Source: Anastatus disparis
Lineage: Eukaryota; Arthropoda; Insecta; Hymenoptera; Eupelmidae
Reading direction: 5' to 3'
NCBI GenBank assembly: GCA_017163975.1
Contig: JAFFSR010000351.1
Span: forward strand, 1,725,001-1,789,000
DNA: 64,000 nt
Position numbers and translations under genes: made by a program. Of this stretch, positions 1-10,944 are shown piece after piece (the first letter of the stretch is position 1; the number at the start of each line of letters is the position of its first letter). The notes under the pieces were generated by a model. The model was not told the origin of the DNA, made no database searches, and saw only the letters and a list, made by a program, of their open reading frames with translations.

Positions 1-316
1 TTTTTTCACTTCAAGAAAAAAAATAGTAGGATTCAACTTGAGTGCGGACAACTAAAGAAATCTACCGAAATCTTATATTTGAAAAGTTATATACAAGTTT
101 TCAATTTATAGTATTTTGAGGTTAGTTTTGTCAACTTTGATGTCTAATTTGCGATCTGAGTTTATAAAAAATTAACAGCTCCAAAGGATTTTTTATTTTA
201 AATAAAATAATGGTATTAATATAGCTAATGTCAAAATTTGTTAAAATTAAAAGAACAAGCCGAAAAAAATAAAAAAGTAATAAATATCTTTTTCAAATTT
301 TTTAAATTGAATAAAA

Positions 317-560
317 TATATAAGAGATCCCATGTGAGATCACATATGACATCGCACACGAGACTGCATATGAGATGTCACATGAAATCGCCTATGAGAT
401 CGCATATGAAATCCAATGTATATTCGTTAAATTTTTAAAATAAAAAAAATATATGTGCGATCTGACATGAGATCTCACATATATTTATTTTATTTTCAAA
501 ATTCAACGAATATATATGAGATTTCATAGAAGATTTCATATGAGATTTCACATGAGAGTT
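317..560. repeat. GAGATC-type 12-bp palindrome array (left arm)
   Basis: A run of degenerate 12-bp units of the form ATGTGAGATCAC or ATGAGATCTCAC. Each is nearly self-complementary around GATC. The same array appears inverted at about 10333-10590 in the right outer arm, and a third array lies at 13005-13322. A predicted peptide with RSHM repeats is only a reading of this array and not a zinc-finger gene. Confidence 0.8.
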
Positions 561-663
561 CATACAATATTTTTAGTAGGTGTGATTTTTCTCGGATTGT
601 TCTTTATATTTAAACATATTTACACTCTTCAGATTCACATTTATTTAAAATAAGTTCATACCT

Positions 664-897
664 ATGAATACTCCGGAGCATCTAATGGGTCTCTTTACTA
701 GATTTGTACCCAGGGTGGCTACTAGTGGAGAAATCAGGGATCTAGCGGTGCCCTTTATGCGTACTGAGGTTGGCAGGAATTCCTTCCAAGTTCAAGGTGC
801 GCATTTTTGGAACTCCCTGCCTGCTGGGATTAAACATCTTCCATCTTTCAGTAGGTTTAAATCAGCGGTGAGAGGGTACATGCTCGACCTAAATTAA
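664..897 (+). pseudogene. LINE ORF2 C-terminal fragment
   Basis: A 77-codon reading frame that continues no further upstream because the element is truncated. It carries the end of a non-LTR retrotransposon ORF2: the conserved block FxVxGAxFWNSLPxxI followed by a short basic tail (SRFKSAVRGYMLDLN). It lacks endonuclease and reverse transcriptase domains. The ATG is partly formed by target DNA, so it should not be read as a gene start. It is a fragment with no expected function. Confidence 0.85.
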
Positions 898-1413
898 TAC
901 TTTTTACTATTAATTTATGTTAATTTATGTTAATTTATTTAATTTATTTTTGTAACGTCCTCTATATAGGTTTAAGGTGTGAGTGTATTTGTTGTATGAG
1001 TGTTGGCTGAATGATTAGTGAGTGAGAGTTTTTATTTGATTTTATTCTTGACTGCGTTTCATGCTATTGCGTACGCTTGTTATTTTATTATATATTAAAT
1101 TTAATTCTTTTAAATTTTAATATTGTGACTGATAGATATTGTATGACTGATTTTTATTTATATGATTATTTTTATTTATATTGCGTGTATTTTATGATTA
1201 CTTTGTGATATCACTTTAATTTATTTTAGTTTGTGACTTACTTATTCAGTATTATTAGATTTGTTGACTGACTGTGATATTAATTGTGCAATATTAACAT
1301 TTACATATATATTTATACTTTTTGTGCAATATTTATTGTTTCTATATTTACAAATTGTATTACACGTTTTTGTACTCTTTTACAAAATAAAATAATATCT
1401 ATCTACATCTATC
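666..1413 (+). mobile_element. 5'-truncated LINE insertion (3' end only)
   Basis: Codes for the last ~77 residues of a LINE ORF2 (664-897), then a 3' UTR ending in a TCTATCTA-rich tail. The peptide contains VQGAHFWNSLPAGIKHLPS and matches the C-terminus of the minus-strand LINE at 15736-15960 with about 70 percent identity. The insertion splits the left outer arm. TACCTAT stands at 659-665 and again at 1414-1420, while the right arm (about 10236-10250, reverse complement) runs through a single copy of TACCTAT. This is a clean target-primed insertion with a duplication of about 7 bp. Microhomology makes the exact 5' junction uncertain by 2 bp. Confidence 0.9.
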
Positions 1414-1420
1414 TACCTAT

Positions 1421-1545
1421 AAGTGGAATCCGTGGTAGCGAAGGGACTAAGACCCTTGGCTCATGCTGTAGTAGACCAGGGTTTAATCTCCGGGAAAATT
1501 TTGGAAAAATTTTTCTGAATTTTTCTCTGTGAAATAGAACTAGGA
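1421..1545. repeat. tRNA-like segment, duplicated in the outer arms
   Basis: The segment reads GGTAGCG.AGGGACTAAG, then a stretch with CTCATGCTGTAGTAG, then GGTTTAATCTCC, spaced like the A and B boxes of a tRNA-derived SINE head. The inverted counterpart is at about 10106-10235. The B box is degenerate (TTTAATC for TTCGAATC), so a functional tRNA is excluded. SINE origin is plausible but not shown. Confidence 0.4.
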
Positions 1546-2265
1546 GACCAGGAGAAACCAATTAAAAATTCCCCCTGGCCAATAGTTGGTACGAAGAAAT
1601 TAATTAATTCGAAATATTTTTTATATGCATAAAAATATTTTATTGGAGGAAAAAAATTTTATTTTTATTACGAAATATTAATTTAAAATAAAATTAATAA
1701 CTTCCAGTATGAGATATTTTTAAGTTTAAGAAATATCTTATGTATGTTGAGCAATATTTCATTGATATTTAAAAATGTTATTTTCACTGACGGAATAAAT
1801 GATATTGATATAAAAAGTATTTCACCGATAACCAGAAAGAATCTATTCGATACAATAAAATTTTTTTCGTTACAAAGAAATTTTTTTTCCAGTGTAGCTA
1901 TTAGATCTCAAGTAACGGTTTTATCATCTATCATTTATTCTCATCATGGAGCGACAAAGACAGAACTAGGTTCAAGTAACAACCGCTACTTGAGTTAGGT
2001 ATATGAATAGGAGTCTAAGATCGTCTATGATAATGAAAATTTATATAGTTGGAATATATATTCAAAGTAGATTAAATAATAAATACTATTTTTTCCATTA
2101 AGAAATAATAAGTTGATTGAAAAAAAATTTTCTCTTATTTATTTTTTAGTCTATTTTTAATTATAATAAATTTTATTAAAAACGGAGCAATTTATTCTAA
2201 CATATTTTAACAATGAAAATAATACTTTTAATTTATCTCGAAATAATACTTTTAATCTTATTTAA

Positions 2266-2665
2266 GAGTCAGCCGTATACCGACACAGTTACCTGTTTTA
2301 CCGAATCTATTTAAAATTTATTTTCTATAAAAACTAATAGCTTCAGGCAAAAATAAAGAGATGGTTTCGATTCGTGTAATAGAAAGCAATATTTTCTCTG
2401 ATAAAAATAATTTAATTCCATCGCTTTATTTTCAAGAAAAGTTGGAATAACTTGAAAATCCCATTATTTGACACTAATTTCTAATTTTTTAAGTTATTCC
2501 AACTTTTCTTAAAAACGAAACAATAAAATTAATTTATACTAATCAAAGAAAATATTACATTTTATTAAACACATCGAAACCATCTATTTATTTTTGCCTC
2601 TTGTTACTAATTTTGGGAAAAAAGTCAATTTTTTAATTAGAAAAGGACAGAGATACAGCGGCCTC
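2266..2665. mobile_element. TTAA-flanked foldback MITE (family with GGACAGAGATAC)
   Basis: A 400-bp near-palindrome flanked by TTAA at 2262-2265 and 2666-2669. Its right end (reverse complement GAGGCCGCTGTATCTCTG) resembles the end of the 381-bp element at 35733-36113 (GAGGAGGTCACGTATCTCTG). In the opposite arm of the hairpin (about 5345) the same flanks meet at a single TTAA, so the insertion and its 4-bp duplication can be read directly. TTAA targeting is typical of piggyBac and Kolobok superfamilies; which one is not settled. Confidence 0.85.
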
Positions 2666-2730
2666 TTAAATAACGAAAATAATTTCAATTTATATAATTC
2701 ATAGTAAAGGTTGAAATATTTTTATCTTAC

Positions 2731-2975
2731 CTGCAAGAAATAAAATGTTGGCTCTCGAATATTCGCCTTTGCGACTCGAAGGATTACAGTGAAGTTGACG
2801 ATGATTATTTTTAACGAAGTGAAATCCGTTATTATCAAAGTCCTCACAATCGTCTGACACAAAAGACGCAAGAGTATCTTTTTTTCGTACTCTTCTTATA
2901 CATCGGCTTTGTTCCAAATGCTTCTCGGGGTTGCGCACGCCGTGTTCACAAAATTTATCACGCGTTAAATAGTTC
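2731..2975 (-). pseudogene. Captured exon-like coding segment with splice donor
   Basis: On the minus strand an open frame reads through KFCEHGVRNPEKHLEQSRC and DDCEDFDNNGFHFVKNNH, then SRANILFLAG, and ends exactly at CAG|GTAAGA, a consensus 5' splice site. The diverged mirror copy is on the plus strand at 5050-5274 and also ends at GCAG|GTAAGA, but its frame is broken. Cysteines and histidines are conserved between copies. I do not recognise the family. It looks like a host or transposon exon carried in both arms of the hairpin; capture is inference. Confidence 0.5.
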
Positions 2976-3174
2976 TAAAGAAGCTTTCTGATTGGTCGAT
3001 ACAGCTTATCTATAAAGAAACCCCCAGTATGTGCAGTAGATTTTCGGACACAGCAATATACTAAGCATCACTGGTGCGCAACTTCAAAAAGCGTGTTTAA
3101 CACAGCCATTTGTATGCGAACGTAATTTCGTAAGCAAGACAATGAAAAGTCTGTAAACGCATCCATATGATGCA

Positions 3175-3184
<10 letters not shown>

Positions 3185-3236
<52 letters not shown>

Positions 3237-3278
3237 TAGTAATACATCGGCTTTGGCTTTGATATATATATATATATA

Positions 3279-3320
<42 letters not shown>
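3185..3320. repeat. (TA)n microsatellites
   Basis: Two near-pure TA runs (about 3186-3232 and 3262-3320) separated by a short unique stretch. A shorter mirror run is at 5018-5048. The minus-strand tyrosine/isoleucine peptide read across them has no meaning. Confidence 0.95.
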
Positions 3321-3322
<2 letters not shown>

Positions 3323-3638
3323 GACGTTTCACGTCAACTCACCTAACAAAAAAATAGAATTCGTCGAAAATCTGTGAAAATGTTCTATTTACTACCCAAA
3401 ATGTACAAAAAAAATTTTAGAGATCGAGGTCAAAGGGGTCAGGATTTAAACATGATGGAATTTTTCGAATTTTCCAAATTTTTTACTAAATAAATATTTT
3501 AATGAATTTTTTCCTCAAAAACTATCAATTTTTCGTTAAAACTTAATAGAATACTTTTTTTGGAAATTAGATGGAGAATTTACCTGAATTTTTGCAAATT
3601 ATAATATACTGATTTTTATGCTTACTTGATCGATTTAA

Positions 3639-4038
3639 CGGCATGTCGGAGCTGCAGCAATCGAGTTTTGCTTTTTTTATTTTATCGATATCTTTTTAAA
3701 TTCTTAAATTAAACAAATATAATGACTTGTCCGCACTAAAGTTATATTAATGCAATAATTTTTGTTAAAGTAAAAAATCATTTGGACTTGTTATTTTTTA
3801 ATGAGCTTGGATTGGAAATTAGATATCAAACTCGACAAACCTAACCTTAAAATACGATATATTGAAAGTTTTTATTATAACTTTGTGTGTATAATATTTT
3901 GGTGGTTTTCTTGAGTTGTCCGCACTAGAGTTTAATCTCACAAATTTTTTCTTTATAGCAAAAAAACTCAATTAAACGCATCGTTTATTCATAAGTTAAG
4001 ATTGGAAATATTATTAGGTGGACAGCTTCGTCATGCTC
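3639..4038. mobile_element. TTAA-flanked 400-bp MITE with 16-bp imperfect TIRs
   Basis: Ends are CGGCATGTCGGAGCTG and, on the other strand, GAGCATGACGAAGCTG. TTAA stands at 3635-3638 and 4039-4042. The opposite hairpin arm (about 4700) has the joined site GATCGATTTAAACATAC with one TTAA. A full second copy is at 18236-18637, a partial one at 44090-44245, and related sequence forms the tips of the outer foldback (1-240 and 10680-10944). No coding capacity. Confidence 0.9.
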
Positions 4039-5015
4039 TTAAACATACTATTTAGTATATCTAAAAATCGAGCAGGTTAAATTGGCTTTTTAAAGTCTTA
4101 TTTTTTTTGTTTATGAGGAAAAAATATACGAATCCTCCAGTTGGGCAGCCTTCTTAAAGTTACTTAATTGTGCAAAAATGTCTGAAAAAATCGTTATTTT
4201 GGATCAATGATGAGATTCGTGATTTTTCTTCTGAAAAAGTATTGATTTTTGGGACAAATGTATGAAAATGTTTTTTATTGGAAATCATGTGTAGAATATA
4301 AATATTTTTACAAATTGTAATTTAAGACATTATGAACCATATATACTAAAAATTTAACAAAAAATAAATTTTAAAATTTCAAAATTTCATTTATAATTTG
4401 TGATGTTTAGCAAATAATAATTTACAAAAATTTACATACATTTTACATACAATTTCCAATAAAAAACATTTTCATACATTTGTCCCAAAAATCAATACTT
4501 TTTCAGAAAAAAAATCACGAATCTCATCATTGATCCAAAATAGCGATTTTTTCAGACATTTGTGCACAATTAAGTAACTTTAAGAAGGCTGCCTAACTGA
4601 AGGCTTCGTATATTTTTTGCTCATAAAAAAACAAAAAAAATAAGACTTTGAAAAGCCAATTTAACCTGCTCGATTTTTAGATATACTAAATAGTATGTTT
4701 AAATCGATCAAGTAAGCATAAAAATCAGTATATTATAATTTGCAAAAATTCAGGTGAATTTTACATCTAATTTCCAAGAAAAAGTATTCTATTAAGTTAT
4801 AACGAAAAATTGATAGTTTTTGAGGAAAAAATTCATTAAAATATTTATTTAGCAAAAAATTTGGAAAATTCGAAAAATTCCATCACGTTTAAATCCTGAC
4901 CCCTTTGACCTCGATCTCTAAAATTTTTATTATATATTTTGGGTATCAAATAGAACATTTTCACAGATTTTCGACGAATTCTATTTTTTTGTTAGGTGAG
5001 TTGACGTGAAACGTC

Positions 5016-5049
<34 letters not shown>

Positions 5050-5051
<2 letters not shown>

Positions 5052-5274
5052 TTTGCGAATACGGCGTGTGCAACCCCGAGAAGCATCTGGAACAAAGCCG
5101 ATGTATTAGAAAAGTACAAAAAAAAAGATACTCTTGTGTCTTTTGTGTCGGACGATTGTGAGGACTTTGATAATAACGGATTTTACTTCGTTAAAAATCA
5201 CCACTGTCAAATTCACTGTAGTCCTTCGAGTCACAAAAGCGAATATTCGAGAGCCAACATTTCATTTTTGGCAG
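5050..5274 (+). pseudogene. Mirror copy of the captured exon-like segment
   Basis: Inverted copy of 2731-2975 in the right arm of the second hairpin. It still reads VCNPEKHLEQSRCIR, then frameshifts in an A-run. The splice-donor-like GCAG|GTAAGA is preserved at 5271-5280. A dead copy of unknown protein. Confidence 0.5.
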
Positions 5275-6048
5275 GTAAGATGAAAATATTTAATCCTTTA
5301 CTATGAATTTTATAAATTAAAATTATTTTTATAATACTTTTAAATATGATTAAAAGTATTATTTCTACATAAATTAGAAGTATTATTTTCATTGTTAAAA
5401 TATGTTAAAATAAATTGCTTCGTTTTTAATAAAATTAATTATGATTGAAAATAGACTAAAAGATAAATGAGAAAAAAATTTTTTTTCAATCAACTTATTA
5501 TTTCTTAATGAAGAGAATAATATTTTTAATTTAATCTATTCTGAATATATATTCCAACCATATAAATTTTTATTATCATAGACGATCTTAGGCTCCTATT
5601 CATAGACCTAACTCAAGTAGCGGTTGTTACTTGAACCTAATTATGTCTTTGTCTCTCCATGATAAGAATAAAAGACAGATGATACAACCGTTATTTGATC
5701 TCGTTAATAGCTACACTGGAAAAAAATATATTAATATCGAAAAAAATTTTATTGCATCGAATATATTCTTTCGGGCAATCGATAAAATATTTTTTTTATC
5801 AATATCATTTATTCCGTCAGTGAAAATAAAATTTTTAAATATCAATAAAATATTTCTCAACATACATAAGAGATTTCTTGAACTTAACAATATCTCATAC
5901 TGGAAATTGATAATTTTATTTTAAATTTATATCTCGTAATGTCAAAATAAAAATTAAGTTAAATAATTGAAATAAAATTTTTTTCCTACAATAAAATATT
6001 TTTATGCATATAAAAAGTATTGCGTATTAATTATTTTCTGCGGACCAA

Positions 6049-7522
6049 ATGGAAGTAACTATAGATTGAATAAATATTATCTTTCTTTAAAAATATATCT
6101 GAATTTTTCAAGCCTAAAAAATATTTTTTTGTAGAAAAATATTATTTTGAAAACATGAAACATCACTTTTAAGCATAGAAATAATATGTTACAAGTAAAT
6201 TAAAAATATTAATTCAAATAAATGTTTCAACAAATTTAAGTTTTTTTTCTGCAATATAAATTTTAATTTTTTTTTAATTACTGAAACTCTTTTGATTCAA
6301 AGAATTATTTTTTTATTCAAAGAAGTATTTCTTTAAAACAGTTAAATAATGATATTAATTAAAATTTATTTTTTGTAATTATGTTTATAAATAATTGTTG
6401 TGAAATTTTTTTTACTGAAATGTACGTTTTTAATCAAAATAATAATTACTTTATTAAAATGAGAAAATTTTTTAAGTTTTTTAGTTATATTTTCTTCATT
6501 CTGACAATTGTTTTTTTTTCAATTCAAAATCCTCTTTGTAATGTAAAGAAATGTAATCTATCACACCGCTTTTTTGCATCAACAAACATTCTATTGTTGA
6601 AAAGAGATAGGTTTATGGAAGTCATGAACTAATTTGTTTAATTTAAAAATGATGTCTTTGGATCAAGAAATTATTTGATGTAAGATATTTTTTTTCATTT
6701 TTATATAAAAATTATTTTAAATAAATATTACATTTTTTCAATAAAAAAATATAGCATTATTTTTAAGAAAGTTTTACTGACTTTCAATACTATTTTGGAA
6801 GTAACTAATTTCTTAAAGTTAATAAGATATTTTTCTAAATTCGAACATTGTTTTTTTCGAATATAATATTTTACGAAGAAAAAGAATGGTTTTTTTTATT
6901 TTAAAAATTATTTTATTAATTTAAAAATGATTTTTCTTTGACTCAAAGAAATTCATTTCTTTGCACCGTATTTTTTATATTCAAAAACACTTTCTTTAAA
7001 GTTAAAAAAACTTTTTATGCTGTGTAGTTAAAAATTTTGCGTGAAATTCCGTGATAAAAAGAACATTTGAACATACTAATTTAATATCATTTCAAAACAA
7101 TGTATAATAACTATTTTAAACATTTTGCAGTTAAAAATGAAATTTCATTTTGTTAATATGAAAGGACAAAGATGAGCCATCTGCTTTAGGATAAATTTAG
7201 AACAAACGTGCCTGTTTTCTTTTAATATCTAATATTACTAATGTCCAATTATTCTTTTCTTTTATGCTATATTATTGAAAAAATTAATAATTTATAAAAA
7301 TATTATATCTTTTTATTATTATTTAGTTTTTGAATAACACTAATTTAAAAATTCGTTTCATGACACAATATATAATAAAGTTGAGATTAAGATTAGAAAA
7401 GGACAAAAACAAATGACCTATTATAAAACAAAATTCTTAAGGGTTTGCTTTATCGATCAAATATAGTTTAAAAATAAATTTCGTTTTTTTTTATATGAAT
7501 AAATATCGGAATTGTTTGTGAT
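6049..7522. other. AT-rich stretch without recognisable gene
   Basis: Long A/T runs. The reading frame at 6381-6632 is low-complexity and has no domain or codon signal. Nothing supportable beyond composition. Confidence 0.6.
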
Positions 7523-8123
7523 CCCTAGCGGAAATATAAAATGTTTAAAAATGTTTAAAACTGTTCAAAACTGTTTGAAACTGTTTATAAGTGCAAAATT
7601 TAGGACATTCAAAACAGTCATGAACAGTTTTGAACATTTTTAAACACTTTCAAAAAGTTTTGATAAGTTCGAAATGATTTCAAACGGTGTTTAATAGTTT
7701 TGAATTTTTTATGTTAAAAAGTTGTAGATTATTTTAAATATTCAAAATATTTGAAACAATTTTAAATCAATATGAACTATTTTTTATTAACTTGAACAGT
7801 TTTAAACAGTTTTAAAAAGTTTTAAAAAGTTTGACATGATTTCAAACAGTGTTTCATAATTTTGTGTTCGTAAAAATTTTCTTATATATATTAAAATGTA
7901 TATAATATATACGAGAAAATGTTCACTTCAGTTTTAAATTATTCTGTATTGTTCAATACTGCTCAAAAATGTTTAAAACTGTTTATAACTGTTTTAAATG
8001 TCCCAAATTTCACATTTATAAACTATTTTGAATAGTTTTAAACAGTCTTAAACATTTTTAAACAGTTTTGACTAATTTTAAACTATTTCAATAAGTGATG
8101 CACATTTTATATTTCCACTAGGG
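7523..8123. mobile_element. Foldback MITE filled with AAACTGTTT/AAACAGTTT
   Basis: Ends are CCCTAGCGGAAATATAAAAT and the inverted ATTTTATATTTCCACTAGGG, giving a 601-bp element. The interior consists largely of scattered AAACTGTTT and AAACAGTTT units in both orientations. Target duplication could not be fixed. No coding region. Confidence 0.8.
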
Positions 8124-8260
8124 AACCACATTGGAGATATCATCTTCTCCTCTATTTTATTGCCAGTAGGTCTCTTGATCGCTGTGGACTGAGACCCGTG
8201 ATTTCACCTTACTCATGTAATTTTTATAGGCCTGGGAGAATTTGTAATTGCTTTTTCCTG

Positions 8261-10105
8261 CACTGAAAAACTTTTTGTACGAAAACACTATGATGAAAAG
8301 CAAAAAGTGTTTTGGCACGAACGTATTAATGCTCTAGTTTATGAATGTTCGTAGTTATTCAGCACGAAGATCGTAGTGCATGAGCTGTAGAAAACGGTAC
8401 AAGTAAAACCCTTTGACGCTTAAAGTTAAGGGCTATGAATTTTGTAGAATGTATGATTGATACTAATATCATATGTATATACTTTGAATTTCGTAGCTCA
8501 GCACTATGAGCTTTGTAGTAAAATCACACGAACATTCAAAACTCGAAAAGAAAGTCGAGTGCGGCTCTCCCACTCCTTCATACAAAAAGCAAATGAGGGG
8601 AAAAGATAAAACTCACGCTTTATGAGAAAAACTGCCTCGATTGAAATGGCGTTCTTTAATAACATATATATTATTTATATATAGATATAAAATTAAAAAT
8701 ATATTTTAATATTTTACGCAATCTAAGTGTAAAAAAAATTTAAATAAGCATTTTGAAAAGCCAATAATTTAAAGAAATTATTTAATCTATTTGTTAAAAT
8801 TATTCTAATTATTGTGTCAGGCAAATTTTCCTAATAATAAAATGTTAAGAAATATTTTTATTGTTAATCTATAGTTCTATTATATTTTTAGCATAATAAA
8901 TATAACTTAATTTTTTGTAAATATTTATTTCGTTTGAATGAAATTTAAATTATATTTACATTAAAACTTCTTAACAATGCTATTGGTTTTAGTTTTTATA
9001 TAATAATAATTTGATGTAAAGATATATTTGTTATAATTCTATTGAAGATAATAGTATATAGATGTAAGCAAATATTTTATAACTACATTGATAGTAAATA
9101 TAATAAAAATTTTTTTAGTTTTATAAAATTATTTATTTAGTATCGCTTATTTGAGTAATTCTCTAGAACTTTTAACTTTTAATGTCACTGTTTTTAAACA
9201 ATTTTTTAACAGTTTCCATTCCGTTATTTTGAGTAACACAAAACTTTACTAAAAAATTTTCTATTATATTTACTATTAATGTAGTTATAGAATATTTGCT
9301 TACATGTATATACTATTATCTTCAAAAGAATATAACAAATATATCTTCACATCAAATTATTCTTATATAAAAACTAAAACCAATAGTATTGTTAAGAAGT
9401 TTTAATGTAAATATAATTTTAATTTCATTCAAACGAAATAAATATTTACAAAAAATTAAGTTATATTTATTATGCTAAAAATATAATAAAACTATAGATT
9501 AACAATAAAAATATTTCTTAACATTTTATTTTTAGCAAAATTTGGCTGACACAATAATTAGAATAATTTTAACAAATAGATTAAATAATTTCTTTGAATT
9601 ATTGGCTTTTCAAAATGCTTATTTAAATTTTTTTTACACTTAGATTGCGTAAAATATTAAAATATATTTTTAATTTTATATCTATATATAAATAATATAT
9701 ATGTTATTAAAGAACGCCATTTCAATCGAGGCAGTTTTTCTCATAAAGCGTGAGTTTTATTTTTTCCCCTCATTTGCTTTTTGTGTGAAGGAGTGGGAGA
9801 GCCGCACTCGACTCTCTTTTCGAGTTTTGAATGTTCGTGTGATTTTACTACGAAGCTCATAGTGCTGAGCTACGAAATTCAAAGTATACACGTATGATAT
9901 TAGTATCAACCATATATTCTACGAAATTCATAGCCCTTAACTTCGAGCGTCAGAGAGTTTTACTTGTACCGTTTTCTGCAGCTCATGCACTACGATCTTC
10001 GTGCTGAATAACTACGAACATTCGTAAACTAGAGCATTAATACGTTCGTGCCAAAACACTTTTTGCTTTTCATCATAGTGTTTTCGTACGAAAAGTTTTT
10101 CAGTG
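8261..10105. mobile_element. 1.85-kb near-perfect hairpin element
   Basis: The left arm (8261 to about 9115) and right arm (about 9250 to 10105) are almost exact reverse complements of about 855 bp, with a loop of ~135 bp. The tips are CACTGAAAAACTTTTTGTAC and the mirror. Arms this similar suggest recent origin or continuing arm-to-arm conversion. It abuts the tRNA-like block of the right outer arm at 10106. Confidence 0.9.
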
Positions 10106-10332
10106 TGGTCTCCTAGTTCTATTTCACAGAGAAAAATTCAGAAAAATTTTTCCGAAATTTCCCCGGGGATTAAACTTTGGTCTACTACAGCATGAGCCAA
10201 GAGCCTTAGTCCCTGCGCTACCACCTATTCTACTTATAGGTATGAACTTATTTTAAATAAATGAGAATCAGAAGAGTGTAAATATGTTTAAATTTAAAGA
10301 ACAATCCGAGAAAAATCATACCTACTGAAAAT

Positions 10333-10590
10333 ATTGTATGAATTCTCATGTGAGATCTCATATGAAATCGTCTATGAAATCTCATATATATTCGTTGAAT
10401 TTTGAAAATAAAATAAATGTATGTGAGATCTCATGTCAGATCGCACATATATTTATTTTATTTTAAAAATTTAACGAATATACATTCGATTTCATATGCG
10501 ATCTCATAGGCGATTTCACGTGACATCTCATATGCAATCTCGTGTGCGATCTCATATGTGATCTCACATGGGATCTCTTATATATTTTAT
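10333..10590. repeat. GAGATC palindrome array (right arm)
   Basis: Inverted counterpart of 317-560. Units such as CATATGCGATCT and CACATGGGATCT are only partly conserved relative to the left arm. Confidence 0.8.
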
Positions 10591-10944
10591 TCAATTTATA
10601 AAATTTGAAAAAGATATTTATTACTTTTTTATTTTTTTCGGCTTGTTCTTTAAATTTTGACAAATTTTGACATTAGCTATATTAATACCATTATTTTAGT
10701 TTAAATAAAAAAATCCTTTAGAGCGGTTACTTTTTTATGAAATTGAATCGCAAATAATATATTAAAGTTGCCAAACCTAACCCCGAAATACTATAAATTG
10801 CTAATTTGTACATAACTTTTTAAGTATTTGGTAGATTTCTTTAGTTGTTCGCACTCAAGTTGAATCCTACTAATTTTTTTATTGAAGTGAAACATAAACT
10901 TGGATCAGAAATATTATCAGAAGGGGGAAGCATCACCATGCCCT

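Larger units (their letters stand above)
1586..6048. mobile_element. Second-level foldback hairpin
   Basis: The left arm (1586 to about 4290) is the reverse complement of the right arm (about 4440 to 6048), with a loop near 4290-4440. The innermost arms (3321-4290 against 4440-5018) are nearly identical; the outer arms are more diverged. The left arm is longer because it contains two TTAA insertions (2266-2665 and 3639-4038) and extra DNA with (TA)n at 2976-3320. Reading frames at 1744-1998 and 5631-5924 are shadows of this hairpin. Confidence 0.85.
1..10944. mobile_element. Nested foldback complex with ~0.8 kb outer inverted arms
   Basis: The window start (1-663, then 1421-1545) is the reverse complement of 10106-10895, with moderate divergence; base 1 corresponds to about 10895, so the left tip lies outside the window. 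The right arm runs on to about 10944 and ends in a sequence resembling the tip of the TTAA element family seen at 3639-4038 and 18236-18637 (here TCAA rather than TTAA). Between the arms lie two further hairpins (1586-6048 and 8261-10105) and several younger insertions. No transposase is visible, so this is a non-autonomous composite. That it moved as one unit is inference. Confidence 0.75.

Noticed and set aside
238..438. Peptide with RSHM and RSHTRLHM repeats resembling zinc-finger text
   Set aside because: It is a translation of the GAGATC palindrome array. The mirror copy at 10463-10663 gives the same peptide on the other strand. No Cys pairs.
3084..3332. Tyrosine/isoleucine repeat protein
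   Set aside because: Reading of (TA)n.
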